Below are positions 54,691 through 64,000 of a stretch of 64,000 nt of DNA, piece by piece (position 1 is the first letter of the stretch; every line of letters starts with the position of its first letter). Source of the stretch: Ypsolopha sequella (Eukaryota > Arthropoda > Insecta > Lepidoptera > Ypsolophidae). The stretch is from contig OW203988.1 of assembly GCA_934047225.1 (NCBI GenBank), positions 3,072,229-3,136,228 on the forward strand, in the 5' to 3' direction. The notes under the pieces were generated by a model. That model saw nothing but the letters and a program-made list of their open reading frames with translations. It searched no databases and had not been told where the DNA came from. The translations under genes were made by a program, and so were the position numbers.

Positions 54691-54973
54691 TGAAAATTTT
54701 GTTACGATACTGCGCAGGCCTTTGTACTGGCTCAACTTTTAAACAATACATGACACGTGTTCTCTTCATATATCTGTGTGTTGTATATGTTGCAGTCAAA
54801 ACTCATAGCCGGTCAAAAGTAGTTTTGACTGCTAAATCAGTCAAAACTGGTTTTGACTAAGTTGGTCTGAAGTAATTTTGATTAAAAAGAATTTCTGGGT
54901 TGTCATAAAAAAATAACCACAAAGGTCAGGTATGGCGGTCGTTCCGTGACTTGCCATACCTAACCTTCTAAAC

Positions 54974-54977
54974 TAAC
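54974..54977. other. Target duplication TAAC, left
   Basis: TAAC directly before the LTR start; the same four bases follow the right LTR at 63544-63547. Extension to five bases does not match. Confidence 0.75.
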
Positions 54978-57900
54978 TGTAACGACTGAAGTTTCTTCAT
55001 TCATACAGAAATATATAAATTACTTTGTACTGCTTTTATTCATTATTTTATACCAGTAACTCCATCTATGATGTAGAACTTCAGCAGTTTGGAATTGGGA
55101 CCAACCCATTCTAAATAAGTAGGCGTAGCCAAATATTAATAATTTAATTAATTTTTCGTTCGTATGCCTTTGTGTTTTAAGTTCAATTTTAAACAAAATT
55201 GAATGCACTTATAGCTTTATGGAAGGAAATGTCATGTTGATTTCAGAAACAAATTAATAACAGCCTAAGATAAGGTAAAGGATTTAAGACGTATTAGCGA
55301 CCTTATTTCACAGCATCACAAGGGTCAAGCTTCAGGGCATGGAAACGCTTTCATCTATATTTTACTTAGCAATTGGCGCCAGTATGATTTTTTTTAGAGT
55401 TCCCATGCAATAAAACAAACATAAGTTTTGTCCTAGAGAGTGTGTCAAGTTTTATGATGTTGAAACCATGTTCGTATTTTTTGTGAAACTTGTAAAATCT
55501 TGGAAGAAGCCACAGATCTACAAATATCAGAGAGGTGGTGTATGTTTATTGATAAAATTAGTTTAAAAACTTGAATCATGAAAGGTGTGTCATTTCATGT
55601 TCGAAGGCTGGGTCTGATGTAGTGATAATGGTTAAATGACTTGGAACACAAACATATAAAATAAAACGTGTTCTACCTCATTTTCTTTCAATTAATCGAT
55701 TTCATGAAATTCAAAAAAGCCCAAAATAATTTGCATCATGGATAAGATTAATATAGCAGTAATTGTACTAGTAAATTATTCAGCATTCTATATTTAAATG
55801 TTTATTTCCTTATTTTCTATAGATTTGAATGGCACATCTAAAATTATTGTAGATCTATGTTTCACGAGTTGAAAAAGAGATTAGTTTTAATGTGTTTCAC
55901 GCTCTTGACTGTTTTTGTTGAGTTTTTGGCTAAACAAGCCTCAAGTAGTGTTTGACAACTAATTAATTTACGAAATAATGTGTCTGGAAGGAAGGCGGAG
56001 CTTAGAACTATGCAAAATTTAGGAAATACCATAGGTGGGGACAAAGAAAGAGTGGACAGTTGGGTGACGGGACGCTCGGAAACAGGTCGATCTAGGAAAC
56101 ACATCGCGTACAGTTTGGTTTCTTAGTTTAAAATAAACACCTTTAGGTCATAGATAGTCTAGGGACACTCAGGTTACGCGTGGACCTACGAGGTCACCTG
56201 AAGTCTGGGTACGGGCGAAGCGGAACGTTTATAAGAAATCGCGTCGAAGTGTCGTCTTTGTTTGTGTTTTAAAGTTTTAGCGTCGGTTCTGAAGTAATTT
56301 ATACTAGCGACGTGCACGGTTGCAATTCAGAGCTCTGAAATTAAGTGTCGGGAGTGAAGTAAATAATATATTTTCGGTGTTAAACACGAACGCGATTTAG
56401 CTTTATATATTTCAATTATTTGTTTCACAATTTATTTATGTAAAGAATAATATGTATATGTCCCTCATTCCTATCCAAAATTTAGGACCTTTAGAGTTTC
56501 TACGTCTAGCTGTGCTGCTGTATATTCGATTAACAAAAAGTCTGTGAGAAATTCGAGATTTTATAGGTACTGCGAGCTACGGGTGTCACACCAACATATT
56601 ATTTCTTTCCCCTCTCACTTATCCACTTCTACAGGATTTTAGGTACAGGTACAGGAACGAGACTTCTGCAGAAAATTTCTCACATGACTTTTCTTTACAA
56701 TTTCCATTTTTAGGTCTTCATAATTTAGATTTTTGTTGTGAATGATATGGATACTGAGTTTTATGTTAGGAACCCTTTCTGGTTTAGGGACGGGGTCGTT
56801 GTGGACTGTGGTCTCTGGAGACGTCCGGGGGTTCACATGGCTGTTAACTCTGATGGGAAGCCTTGCATAATGCTTGTGTCGGAACCAGAGTTGGTGAATT
56901 CTGCATCAGGGGCTCCTTAGGTTGCACCTACGATTATCCCGTCCACACGTCAAGCGTAGAAAATTAGAAATTGACTTGATCAAGTCGTAGGTGTGATGAA
57001 TGAATGCTTTAGAGGCAGTTTTTGTGAGGTTTTGTATGTCTGTGTAAATTTCTAGGGACACTTAGGTTATAAGGTGTTGTCTAGGTTGTTTCGCAGGAAT
57101 TTGTTCGGAAGCGGTGTCATTTTGTGTGACAACGTGGGGGTAATTATTTGGTTGGTCAGGGAGATTACCGTCTAATTTTGTAGGGCCCCCACTTCATTCT
57201 GGACTCATCTGGGTCTAGAATCCCCTCAAATATCAAACATCTAGCTAAATCACCTTAGCGCTTGCAGCCGCCGATCGTCGAGTATCTACGGTTCATCAAC
57301 CCCTTTTTCTAACCCAAACAACTGCAATATTATATGTTACACACACACACACACACACACATTTTACTATATTATCCGATAATTACATAATCATTTACCT
57401 AATTAAAAATATAACGTCGCGCGCAACATACGAAGTAATGAAAGTGTTATTCGTTAAACGTCTCACGGAGTGTCGAATCAAAAGTGGTTTTACATAGTGA
57501 TTTAGTCATAATGTGTTTCGTTTTCCCTTGGATTTTCAATGGCAATAATAGCCTTGAAATATAGCTGAGTTCCAGAATACAGCTAAGTCGTATCATTTAA
57601 CCAATAACTAGTACATTAGTTTTTCTTGATTACTTTATTTTTCTTTGTTGAATTATGATATACATTGTTTTGAGCATAACCGTTTTGTAACATAACGTAG
57701 TGTCCTAATCTACTAGACGATCACACAAATAAATCACGGCCAATGATTTAATTTGTAATTAATAAATCGATGTACTCTCAAGTATGTCATAATAACTTAG
57801 GAGACGTAGAGAGGTATATACAATACAATAACTTCCATCTACGGGTGTTGTCGCTTGCAGCGGTCATCGTTTAATTATTAAATAAATACATACTAAGTAC

Positions 57901-58077
57901 TGTACGTACATATGACTGTAAATAACACATATGTATATACTTGTATAAGCAGGATATTTATTTCTCTTTAGTTACAAATAGTCCCAGAATCTTTTAGTTA
58001 CAGATAGTACTCGTGACCAGGATTACAATTGTTTTCTTACAGACTACTTACTTTACTTCAGAACTCATTTTGTTACA
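54978..58077 (+). mobile_element. 5' LTR (3,100 bp) of a BEL/Pao-like retrotransposon
   Basis: Starts TGTAACGACTG and ends TTTTGTTACA: the TG...CA ends are part of a 6-bp inversion TGTAAC / GTTACA. Length 3,100 bp, exactly equal to the 3' LTR. A TATA-like TTTATAAG at 56228-56235 followed by GTGTCG could start transcription; AATAAA-type signals occur downstream (for example 57729). A 22-bp CA microsatellite (57340-57361) has the same length in the other LTR. Near the 3' end, an older-looking LTR end and primer site are present at 57997-58025. Frames up to 80 codons are present in both LTRs only because they are duplicates. BEL/Pao LTRs are usually a few hundred bases, so this is very long. Confidence 0.92.
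57997..58025 (+). repeat. Internal duplicate of the LTR-end/primer-site junction
   Basis: GTTACAGATAGTACTCGTGA then CCAGGATTA mirrors the true junction GTTACAGATGGTGCCGTGAC then CAGGATTTA at 58072-58100, 75 bp away. A third, weaker GTTACAAATAGT is at 57971. The same duplicate occurs in the 3' LTR at 63463-63491. Confidence 0.8.
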
Positions 58078-58079
58078 GA

Positions 58080-58097
58080 TGGTGCCGTGACCAGGAT
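58080..58097 (+). other. Primer-binding site for minus-strand synthesis
   Basis: TGGTGCCGTGACCAGGAT starts two bases after the LTR. Its complement ends TCACGGCACCA, i.e. a tRNA 3' end with CCA. A tRNA whose acceptor begins GCCGTGA would fit; from memory animal tRNA-His has that acceptor, with one mismatch further in. The tRNA identity is inference. Confidence 0.75.
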
Positions 58098-60443
58098 TTA
58101 GGTCATTCAATCTTGTATTATTTTATAATACGAGAACCTAAATAAAAGAGTCTGGGTTGCATTCATACAAAACGGTTAGAAAGTTCCACATATCATAATT
58201 CACAAAGCTTTATTATTTACGAATAGTCAAAACGAAAGCTTTTTACCGCTACAAAACTATGCGTTTTTTTTGTAAACACGAAGTTGGTCGCGACGATGCT
58301 GACAAAACATGTGTTTAATTTTTTTGGTTACAATAGTTTTTGTTTCAAATAATGCTATTAATTTACGTGATGTTCGTGGCTATTATATTTATATAATAGG
58401 ACATAACAAGTTATTAGTTATTTACCTTGATTACGAGATTCTTCTGGATCATTTGTTTGAGTTAAAGCTAGGTAAATTCATCTTATAGATAAAACTAAAT
58501 GGGGTTTACAAACTATTTCTTATTCATCTTGTATTCATAGAAAATAAAAGTAAACAAGAAATCTGTACAACACAGATGTTTGTTACTATTATTTAGAAGG
58601 CAAGTACCCCGGCGGCGCCGGCGCCAAAATTCCTTAGAAATGGAATGGCGTTAGTACTTTAGATGGGTTTAACTGTTTTCACTTTTTTTTGTTGTTTTGT
58701 GGTTTAGAGCATTCAGTTTTTGAGAGACGGCACTTGTTTACTTTATGGCCGGTACTTTGACTCATTTATTGGGGCGTCAAAATTCCGTCTCAGGTTTTGT
58801 TAACATTTTTTTCTCTCACTTTCTTTCTGTTATGAATTCTCGTAGTATGTAATTTTTGTTATTCATGATCTAGAAAAATCAATAATTTATAGACTACGGG
58901 CGTATCAGACAATTCAGATTATAAATTTTAAAACACGAAGTTAAATAAAGCACGCCGTAAGCTCAAAATTTCTCAGAATTACGTAAAAGTATCGACCGAT
59001 TTTAGGGTCGGTAAGCACAGTTGTTTTTTTTGACTTCCGTTAGAAGTAGAGAATGGTCGAGGGCATAGGTACAGTTGGTAGCAAAGCCGCTTGGTAAGCG
59101 AGAGGACCGGGTTCGAATCCCTGGTTTATAATGTCTCACGTTCAGATTTGTCTTTCATGTTAATTATGTAATCTATGTTAATTACGACAGTTAGTTCTAA
59201 TAATTTAATAGTTTCGCGTAAAAACTGTATCACGGATTTAATTAAATTTAATAGAAGGTCATAATTATATGTTACTCACAATTGTTTTGGGAAATTTATT
59301 ACATGATAGGTATTTTAAATTAGATATTGATTTTATCTTTCTCTGGGAAGTGGAAGCATTTTTATGTCATGTGTGTAAATGTTGGCACTTGTCGGAATTA
59401 AGCAATTAACTTTATCTGAGCCACAATTTGAACTGCGTTCTATAGTTATACTAATTTAAATAAATTAAATTTATCTGAGATACGATCTGAATTGCACTCT
59501 TCGTTTACGAGGTTTTTGAAAGAGATAAGTATTATTTTAAAGTGATTAGAGAAATATCTAAGCGTATAATGAAGTGGTTTAGAGTTACACAATTTAGTAT
59601 AAATAAATGACGTAGCAATAGAATATATGTGTGTGGATATGTTATTTAATTTGAGGGTTTTAATATTGACGGATTGTGTATTGATAATTAAGGTGATTAG
59701 TGCGGTTTAGTGAAATACATACAATTTCCGATTGAAATTCTGTCTATATGTATGTAAGTGTGACTATAAACAGTACGTCCGTCTCTCTATATTATCAGTT
59801 TGTTTGTCAGTATGTACGTGTGTCGGTATATATATGAAACCGTACGTCTGCCTATATAAAAGTCCGTCTGTCTGTCTAACAAAATAGGGTACGTTAGTTA
59901 GTCTATATAGATTTGTGTCCGTGTGTCAGTCCGTCTGTCTGTCTATCTAAGATAGGGTCCGTAAGTTTGTCTGTGTATGTGACCGTACGTCTGTCTGTTT
60001 TATGTAAAATGCGTATGTATGAAAGAGTGTTCCATTTTGACAAACGAAATCACGGGCGAAAAGCTAGTTATCAAATCTATAGAACAGTTAGGGATGAAAG
60101 AGCGCCATCTATTAAATATTGCCTGAACCACCCCTAATGCTTTTAAGGGAGGATGCCGAGGTTTGAACCGTCGAGTGGGACTCTGCGCGTGAGTGGTTTA
60201 CAAAACTTGCAACATAGATCCGGTGGGTGGCGCTTGTGTTGATTTTTTTTTGTGTACAACGTGGAGTGGATTTCAGAAAGTTTCTCGGAGTTGGTTGTTT
60301 AATGGGGTTTGGCTTTATTACAAGAGAGGGCACTTATGCTATAGATTCATGAAATTTAAATGTGAAATTGGTTCACTATTATGATTTTGTCAAGTTTTCT
60401 TTTCTACGAATTTAAAAACTGTGTCAACAATCAACGGGCGCTC
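58098..60443 (+). other. Non-coding interior of the LTR element
   Basis: No frame over 75 codons and no retroviral motif. Contains a GC-rich perfect palindrome GGCGCCGGCGCC (58614-58625), a tRNA-derived segment (59065-59165), and a GTCT/GTCC-rich simple-repeat zone (59750-60000) with TCCGTCTGTCTGTCTA and TACGTCTGTCTGTTT words. No polypurine tract is visible immediately upstream of the 3' LTR, where TCAACGGGCGCTC stands. Confidence 0.75.
59065..59165 (+). mobile_element. tRNA-derived segment inside the LTR element
   Basis: A-box-like TAGGTACAGTTGGTAGCAA, anticodon arm CGC-TTGGTAA-GCG (GGT at the anticodon position), B box GGTTCGAATCC (59110-59120), then TCTCACGTTCAGATTTGTCT. The last part parallels CCTCACATCCAGATTTACTT in the palindromic retroposon at 48456, so this is a diverged half of that family. 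Confidence 0.6.
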
Positions 60444-63400
60444 TGTAACGACTGAAGTTTCTTCATTCATACAGAAATATATAAATTACTTTGTACTGCT
60501 TTTATTCATTATTTTATACCAGTAACTCCATCTATGATGTAGAACTTCAGCAGTTTGGAATTGGGACCAACCCATTCTAAATAAGTAGGCGTAGCCAAAT
60601 ATTAATAATTTAATTAATTTTTCGTTCGTATGCCTTTGTGTTTTAAGTTCAATTTTAAACAAAATTGAATGCACTTATAGCTTTATGGAAGGAAATGTCA
60701 TGTTGATTTCAGAAACAAATTAATAACAGCCTAAGATAAGGTAAAGGATTTAAGACGTATTAGCGACCTTATTTCACAGCATCACAAGGGTCAAGCTTCA
60801 GGGCATGGAAACGCTTTCATCTATATTTTACTTAGCAATTGGCGCCAGTATGATTTTTTTTAGAGTTCCCATGCAATAAAACAAACATAAGTTTTGTCCT
60901 AGAGAGTGTGTCAAGTTTTATGATGTTGAAACCATGTTCGTATTTTTTGTGAAACTTGTAAAATCTTGGAAGAAGCCACAGATCTACAAATATCAGAGAG
61001 GTGGTGTATGTTTATTGATAAAATTAGTTTAAAAACTTGAATCATGAAAGGTGTGTCATTTCATGTTCGAAGGCTGGGTCTGATGTAGTGATAATGGTTA
61101 AATGACTTGGAACACAAACATATAAAATAAAACGTGTTCTACCTCATTTTCTTTCAATTAATCGATTTCATGAAATTCAAAAAAGCCCAAAATAATTTGC
61201 ATCATGGATAAGATTAATATAGCAGTAATTGTACTAGTAAATTATTCAGCATTCTATATTTAAATGTTTATTTCCTTATTTTCTATAGATTTGAATGGCA
61301 CATCTAAAATTATTGTAGATCTATGTTTCACGAGTTGAAAAAGAGATTAGTTTTAATGTGTTTCACGCTCTTGACTGTTTTTGTTGAGTTTTTGGCTAAA
61401 CAAGCCTCAAGTAGTGTTTGACAACTAATTAATTTACGAAATAATGTGTCTGGAAGGAAGGCGGAGCTTAGAACTATGCAAAATTTAGGAAATACCATAG
61501 GTGGGGACAAAGAAAGAGTGGACAGTTGGGTGACGGGACGCTCGGAAACAGGTCGATCTAGGAAACACATCGCGTACAGTTTGGTTTCTTAGTTTAAAAT
61601 AAACACCTTTAGGTCATAGATAGTCTAGGGACACTCAGGTTACGCGTGGACCTACGAGGTCACCTGAAGTCTGGGTACGGGCGAAGCGGAACGTTTATAA
61701 GAAATCGCGTCGAAGTGTCGTCTTTGTTTGTGTTTTAAAGTTTTAGCGTCGGTTCTGAAGTAATTTATACTAGCGACGTGCACGGTTGCAATTCAGAGCT
61801 CTGAAATTAAGTGTCGGGAGTGAAGTAAATAATATATTTTCGGTGTTAAACACGAACGCGATTTAGCTTTATATATTTCAATTATTTGTTTCACAATTTA
61901 TTTATGTAAAGAATAATATGTATATGTCCCTCATTCCTATCCAAAATTTAGGACCTTTAGAGTTTCTACGTCTAGCTGTGCTGCTGTATATTCGATTAAC
62001 AAAAAGTCTGTGAGAAATTCGAGATTTTATAGGTACTGCGAGCTACGGGTGTCACACCAACATATTATTTCTTTCCCCTCTCACTTATCCACTTCTACAG
62101 GATTTTAGGTACAGGTACAGGAACGAGACTTCTGCAGAAAATTTCTCACATGACTTTTCTTTACAATTTCCATTTTTAGGTCTTCATAATTTAGATTTTT
62201 GTTGTGAATGATATGGATACTGAGTTTTATGTTAGGAACCCTTTCTGGTTTAGGGACGGGGTCGTTGTGGACTGTGGTCTCTGGAGACGTCCGGGGGTTC
62301 ACATGGCTGTTAACTCTGATGGGAAGCCTTGCATAATGCTTGTGTCGGAACCAGAGTTGGTGAATTCTGCATCAGGGGCTCCTTAGGTTGCACCTACGAT
62401 TATCCCGTCCACACGTCAAGCGTAGAAAATTAGAAATTGACTTGATCAAGTCGTAGGTGTGATGAATGAATGCTTTAGAGGCAGTTTTTGTGAGGTTTTG
62501 TATGTCTGTGTAAATTTCTAGGGACACTTAGGTTATAAGGTGTTGTCTAGGTTGTTTCGCAGGAATTTGTTCGGAAGCGGTGTCATTTTGTGTGACAACG
62601 TGGGGGTAATTATTTGGTTGGTCAGGGAGATTACCGTCTAATTTTGTAGGGCCCCCACTTCATTCTGGACTCATCTGGGTCTAGAATCCCCTCAAATATC
62701 AAACATCTAGCTAAATCACCTTAGCGCTTGCAGCCGCCGATCGTCGAGTATCTACGGTTCATCAACCCCTTTTTCTAACCCAAACAACTGCAATATTATA
62801 TGTTACACACACACACACACACACACATTTTACTATATTATCCGATAATTACATAATCATTTACCTAATTAAAAATATAACGTCGCGCGCAACATACGAA
62901 GTAATGAAAGTGTTATTCGTTAAACGTCTCACGGAGTGTCGAATCAAAAGTGGTTTTACATAGTGATTTAGTCATAATGTGTTTCGTTTTCCCTTGGATT
63001 TTCAATGGCAATAATAGCCTTGAAATATAGCTGAGTTCCAGAATACAGCTAAGTCGTATCATTTAACCAATAACTAGTACATTAGTTTTTCTTGATTACT
63101 TTATTTTTCTTTGTTGAATTATGATATACATTGTTTTGAGCATAACCGTTTTGTAACATAACGTAGTGTCCTAATCTACTAGACGATCACACAAATAAAT
63201 CACGGCCAATGATTTAATTTGTAATTAATAAATCGATGTACTCTCAAGTATGTCATAATAACTTAGGAGACGTAGAGAGGTATATACAATACAATAACTT
63301 CCATCTACGGGTGTTGTCGCTTGCAGCGGTCATCGTTTAATTATTAAATAAATACATACTAAGTACTGTACGTACATATGACTGTAAATAACACATATGT

Positions 63401-63543
63401 ATATACTTGTATAAGCAGGATATTTATTTCTCTTTAGTTACAAATAGTCCCAGAATCTTTTAGTTACAGATAGTACTCGTGACCAGGATTACAATTGTTT
63501 TCTTACAGACTACTTACTTTACTTCAGAACTCATTTTGTTACA
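60444..63543 (+). mobile_element. 3' LTR (3,100 bp)
   Basis: Same start TGTAACGACTG and end TTTTGTTACA as the 5' LTR, exact 5,466-bp register throughout, including the CA microsatellite (62806-62827). Followed by TAAC (63544-63547). Confidence 0.92.
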
Positions 63544-64000
63544 TAACCTACCGGCTCTCTTCTGCGCTGCAGGACATCCGAAAAACTAATTTTGCCTGCG
63601 AATATCAGTCAACACTACGTCCTTAGTCAAAACTTGTTTTGACTGACTCAATCTCGCAGTCAAAACTACTTTTGACCGGCTATGAGTTTTGACTGCAACA
63701 TATACATGACATATGGTCATATCACCAACTGCTCATTCACACAACATGTCAATGTAACTACCGTTCTATGTTTAGGCTCATCAATAATTCTTCAAACATG
63801 GTTCAGAACTAAGCAGGTGGCACGATCGTCGCAATGATAACGAAACTCAACATGAGGTTCAAATTGGAGTTTCAATGCCATAGAAATGGCTTTGAACGAC
63901 GAATCAATGTTGCCCATCTGAGTACTTGACATCAAAGCATAATAGACCTTTCTTGTTTATGTTACGGTCTCAATTTGAATGAGTCAATGTTTTGAAGGTC
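63544..64000. other. Right arm of the split MITE, then unassigned sequence
   Basis: 63544-63700 completes the MITE; 63701-64000 has no recognised feature. Confidence 0.5.

Larger units (their letters stand above)
54978..63543 (+). mobile_element. Non-coding LTR retrotransposon, 8,566 bp (LARD-type)
   Basis: Two 3,100-bp direct repeats (54978-58077, 60444-63543; offset 5,466) enclose 2,366 bp without gag, pol or env frames. TAAC target duplication, TG...CA ends and a tRNA-like primer site after a 2-bp gap establish a retrotransposon. With no coding capacity it must have used proteins of a related autonomous element. At every place I compared, the LTRs were identical and no length change exists between them, so insertion was recent. 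The 2-bp gap and the primer-site sequence suggest BEL/Pao; without pol this is inference. A gypsy relative is the alternative. Confidence 0.88.
54788..63700. mobile_element. Palindromic MITE split by the LTR retrotransposon
   Basis: Left arm 54788-54860 starts TGTTGCAGTCAAAACTCATA and contains GGTCAAAAGTAGTTTTGAC and GTCAAAACTGGTTTTGAC. Right arm 63623-63700 is the inverse, ending GACTGCAACA. TATA precedes and follows (54784-54787, 63701-63704), a possible target duplication. Removing the 8,566-bp LTR element plus one TAAC leaves an element of about 340 bp. Its centre has a hairpin, GGTATGGC / GCCATACC (54930-54962). Confidence 0.8.

Noticed and set aside
56738..56920. 60-codon frame within the LTRs as a gene
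   Set aside because: Identical in both LTRs simply because the LTRs are copies; no domain recognised and surrounding frames closed.
60444..63543. 3.1-kb direct repeat as a tandem segmental duplication
   Set aside because: TG...CA ends, TAAC target duplication, primer site after the first copy and a MITE interrupted at a single point all indicate LTRs.

Overview
The window looks like AT-rich, non-coding nuclear DNA from an insect, most likely a moth or butterfly (Lepidoptera). The basis is the repeat content: tRNA-headed SINEs with a short shared tail, many palindromic MITEs with TA or 8-bp target duplications, a LINE tail ending in a TTCAAA-type microsatellite, mariner and hAT remnants, and a BEL/Pao-like LTR element. 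I see no bacterial-style genes, rRNA, CRISPR array or complete host protein gene. Most open frames are chance or lie inside repeats. The two very long frames near 27 kb (about 400 codons) come from a stop-free pentanucleotide array.

Layout. 1-5 kb: an internally deleted mariner transposase, several MITEs, a palindromic tRNA-derived retroposon nested in a MITE, and a possible host promoter with a first exon (4.74-5.07 kb). 5-15 kb: MITE families that recur later in the window, and a hammerhead-like RNA motif at 10.97 kb. 15.7-17.3 kb: a 1.6-kb terminal-inverted-repeat element built on a recurring short motif. 17-26 kb: SINEs, three hAT-type elements with 8-bp duplications, LINE fragments. 26.9-28.2 kb: 39 perfect ATG units followed by 1.2 kb of GATAC/GGTAC. 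29-34 kb: a 121-bp tandem array, a tRNA-headed SINE, a small secreted-protein-like frame with an inverted broken copy, and two hammerhead-like motifs. 36-44 kb: nested MITEs, a fourth hammerhead-like motif, and a 0.9-kb element with 44-bp inverted ends. 45-53 kb: LINE tails, a perfect 63-bp tandem array, a second full palindromic tRNA retroposon, and a 1.1-kb foldback element whose arms are made of subrepeats.

54.8-63.7 kb is the clearest structure: an 8,566-bp LTR retrotransposon (54978-63543) with two 3,100-bp LTRs in exact register (offset 5,466 bp), a TAAC target duplication and a BEL/Pao-like primer-binding site. Its 2.4-kb interior has no coding capacity (LARD-type). It sits inside an older palindromic MITE whose two arms flank it.

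The strongest candidates for something little described are: (1) four small hammerhead-like motifs sharing one unusual architecture (one extra base before stem II, a 6-nt self-complementary stem III suited to dimers); (2) the palindromic tRNA-derived retroposon with 10-12-bp target duplications; (3) the foldback element; and (4) the giant-LTR non-coding retroelement with a duplicated LTR-end/primer-site junction. All family assignments rest on reading the sequence; no database search was possible.
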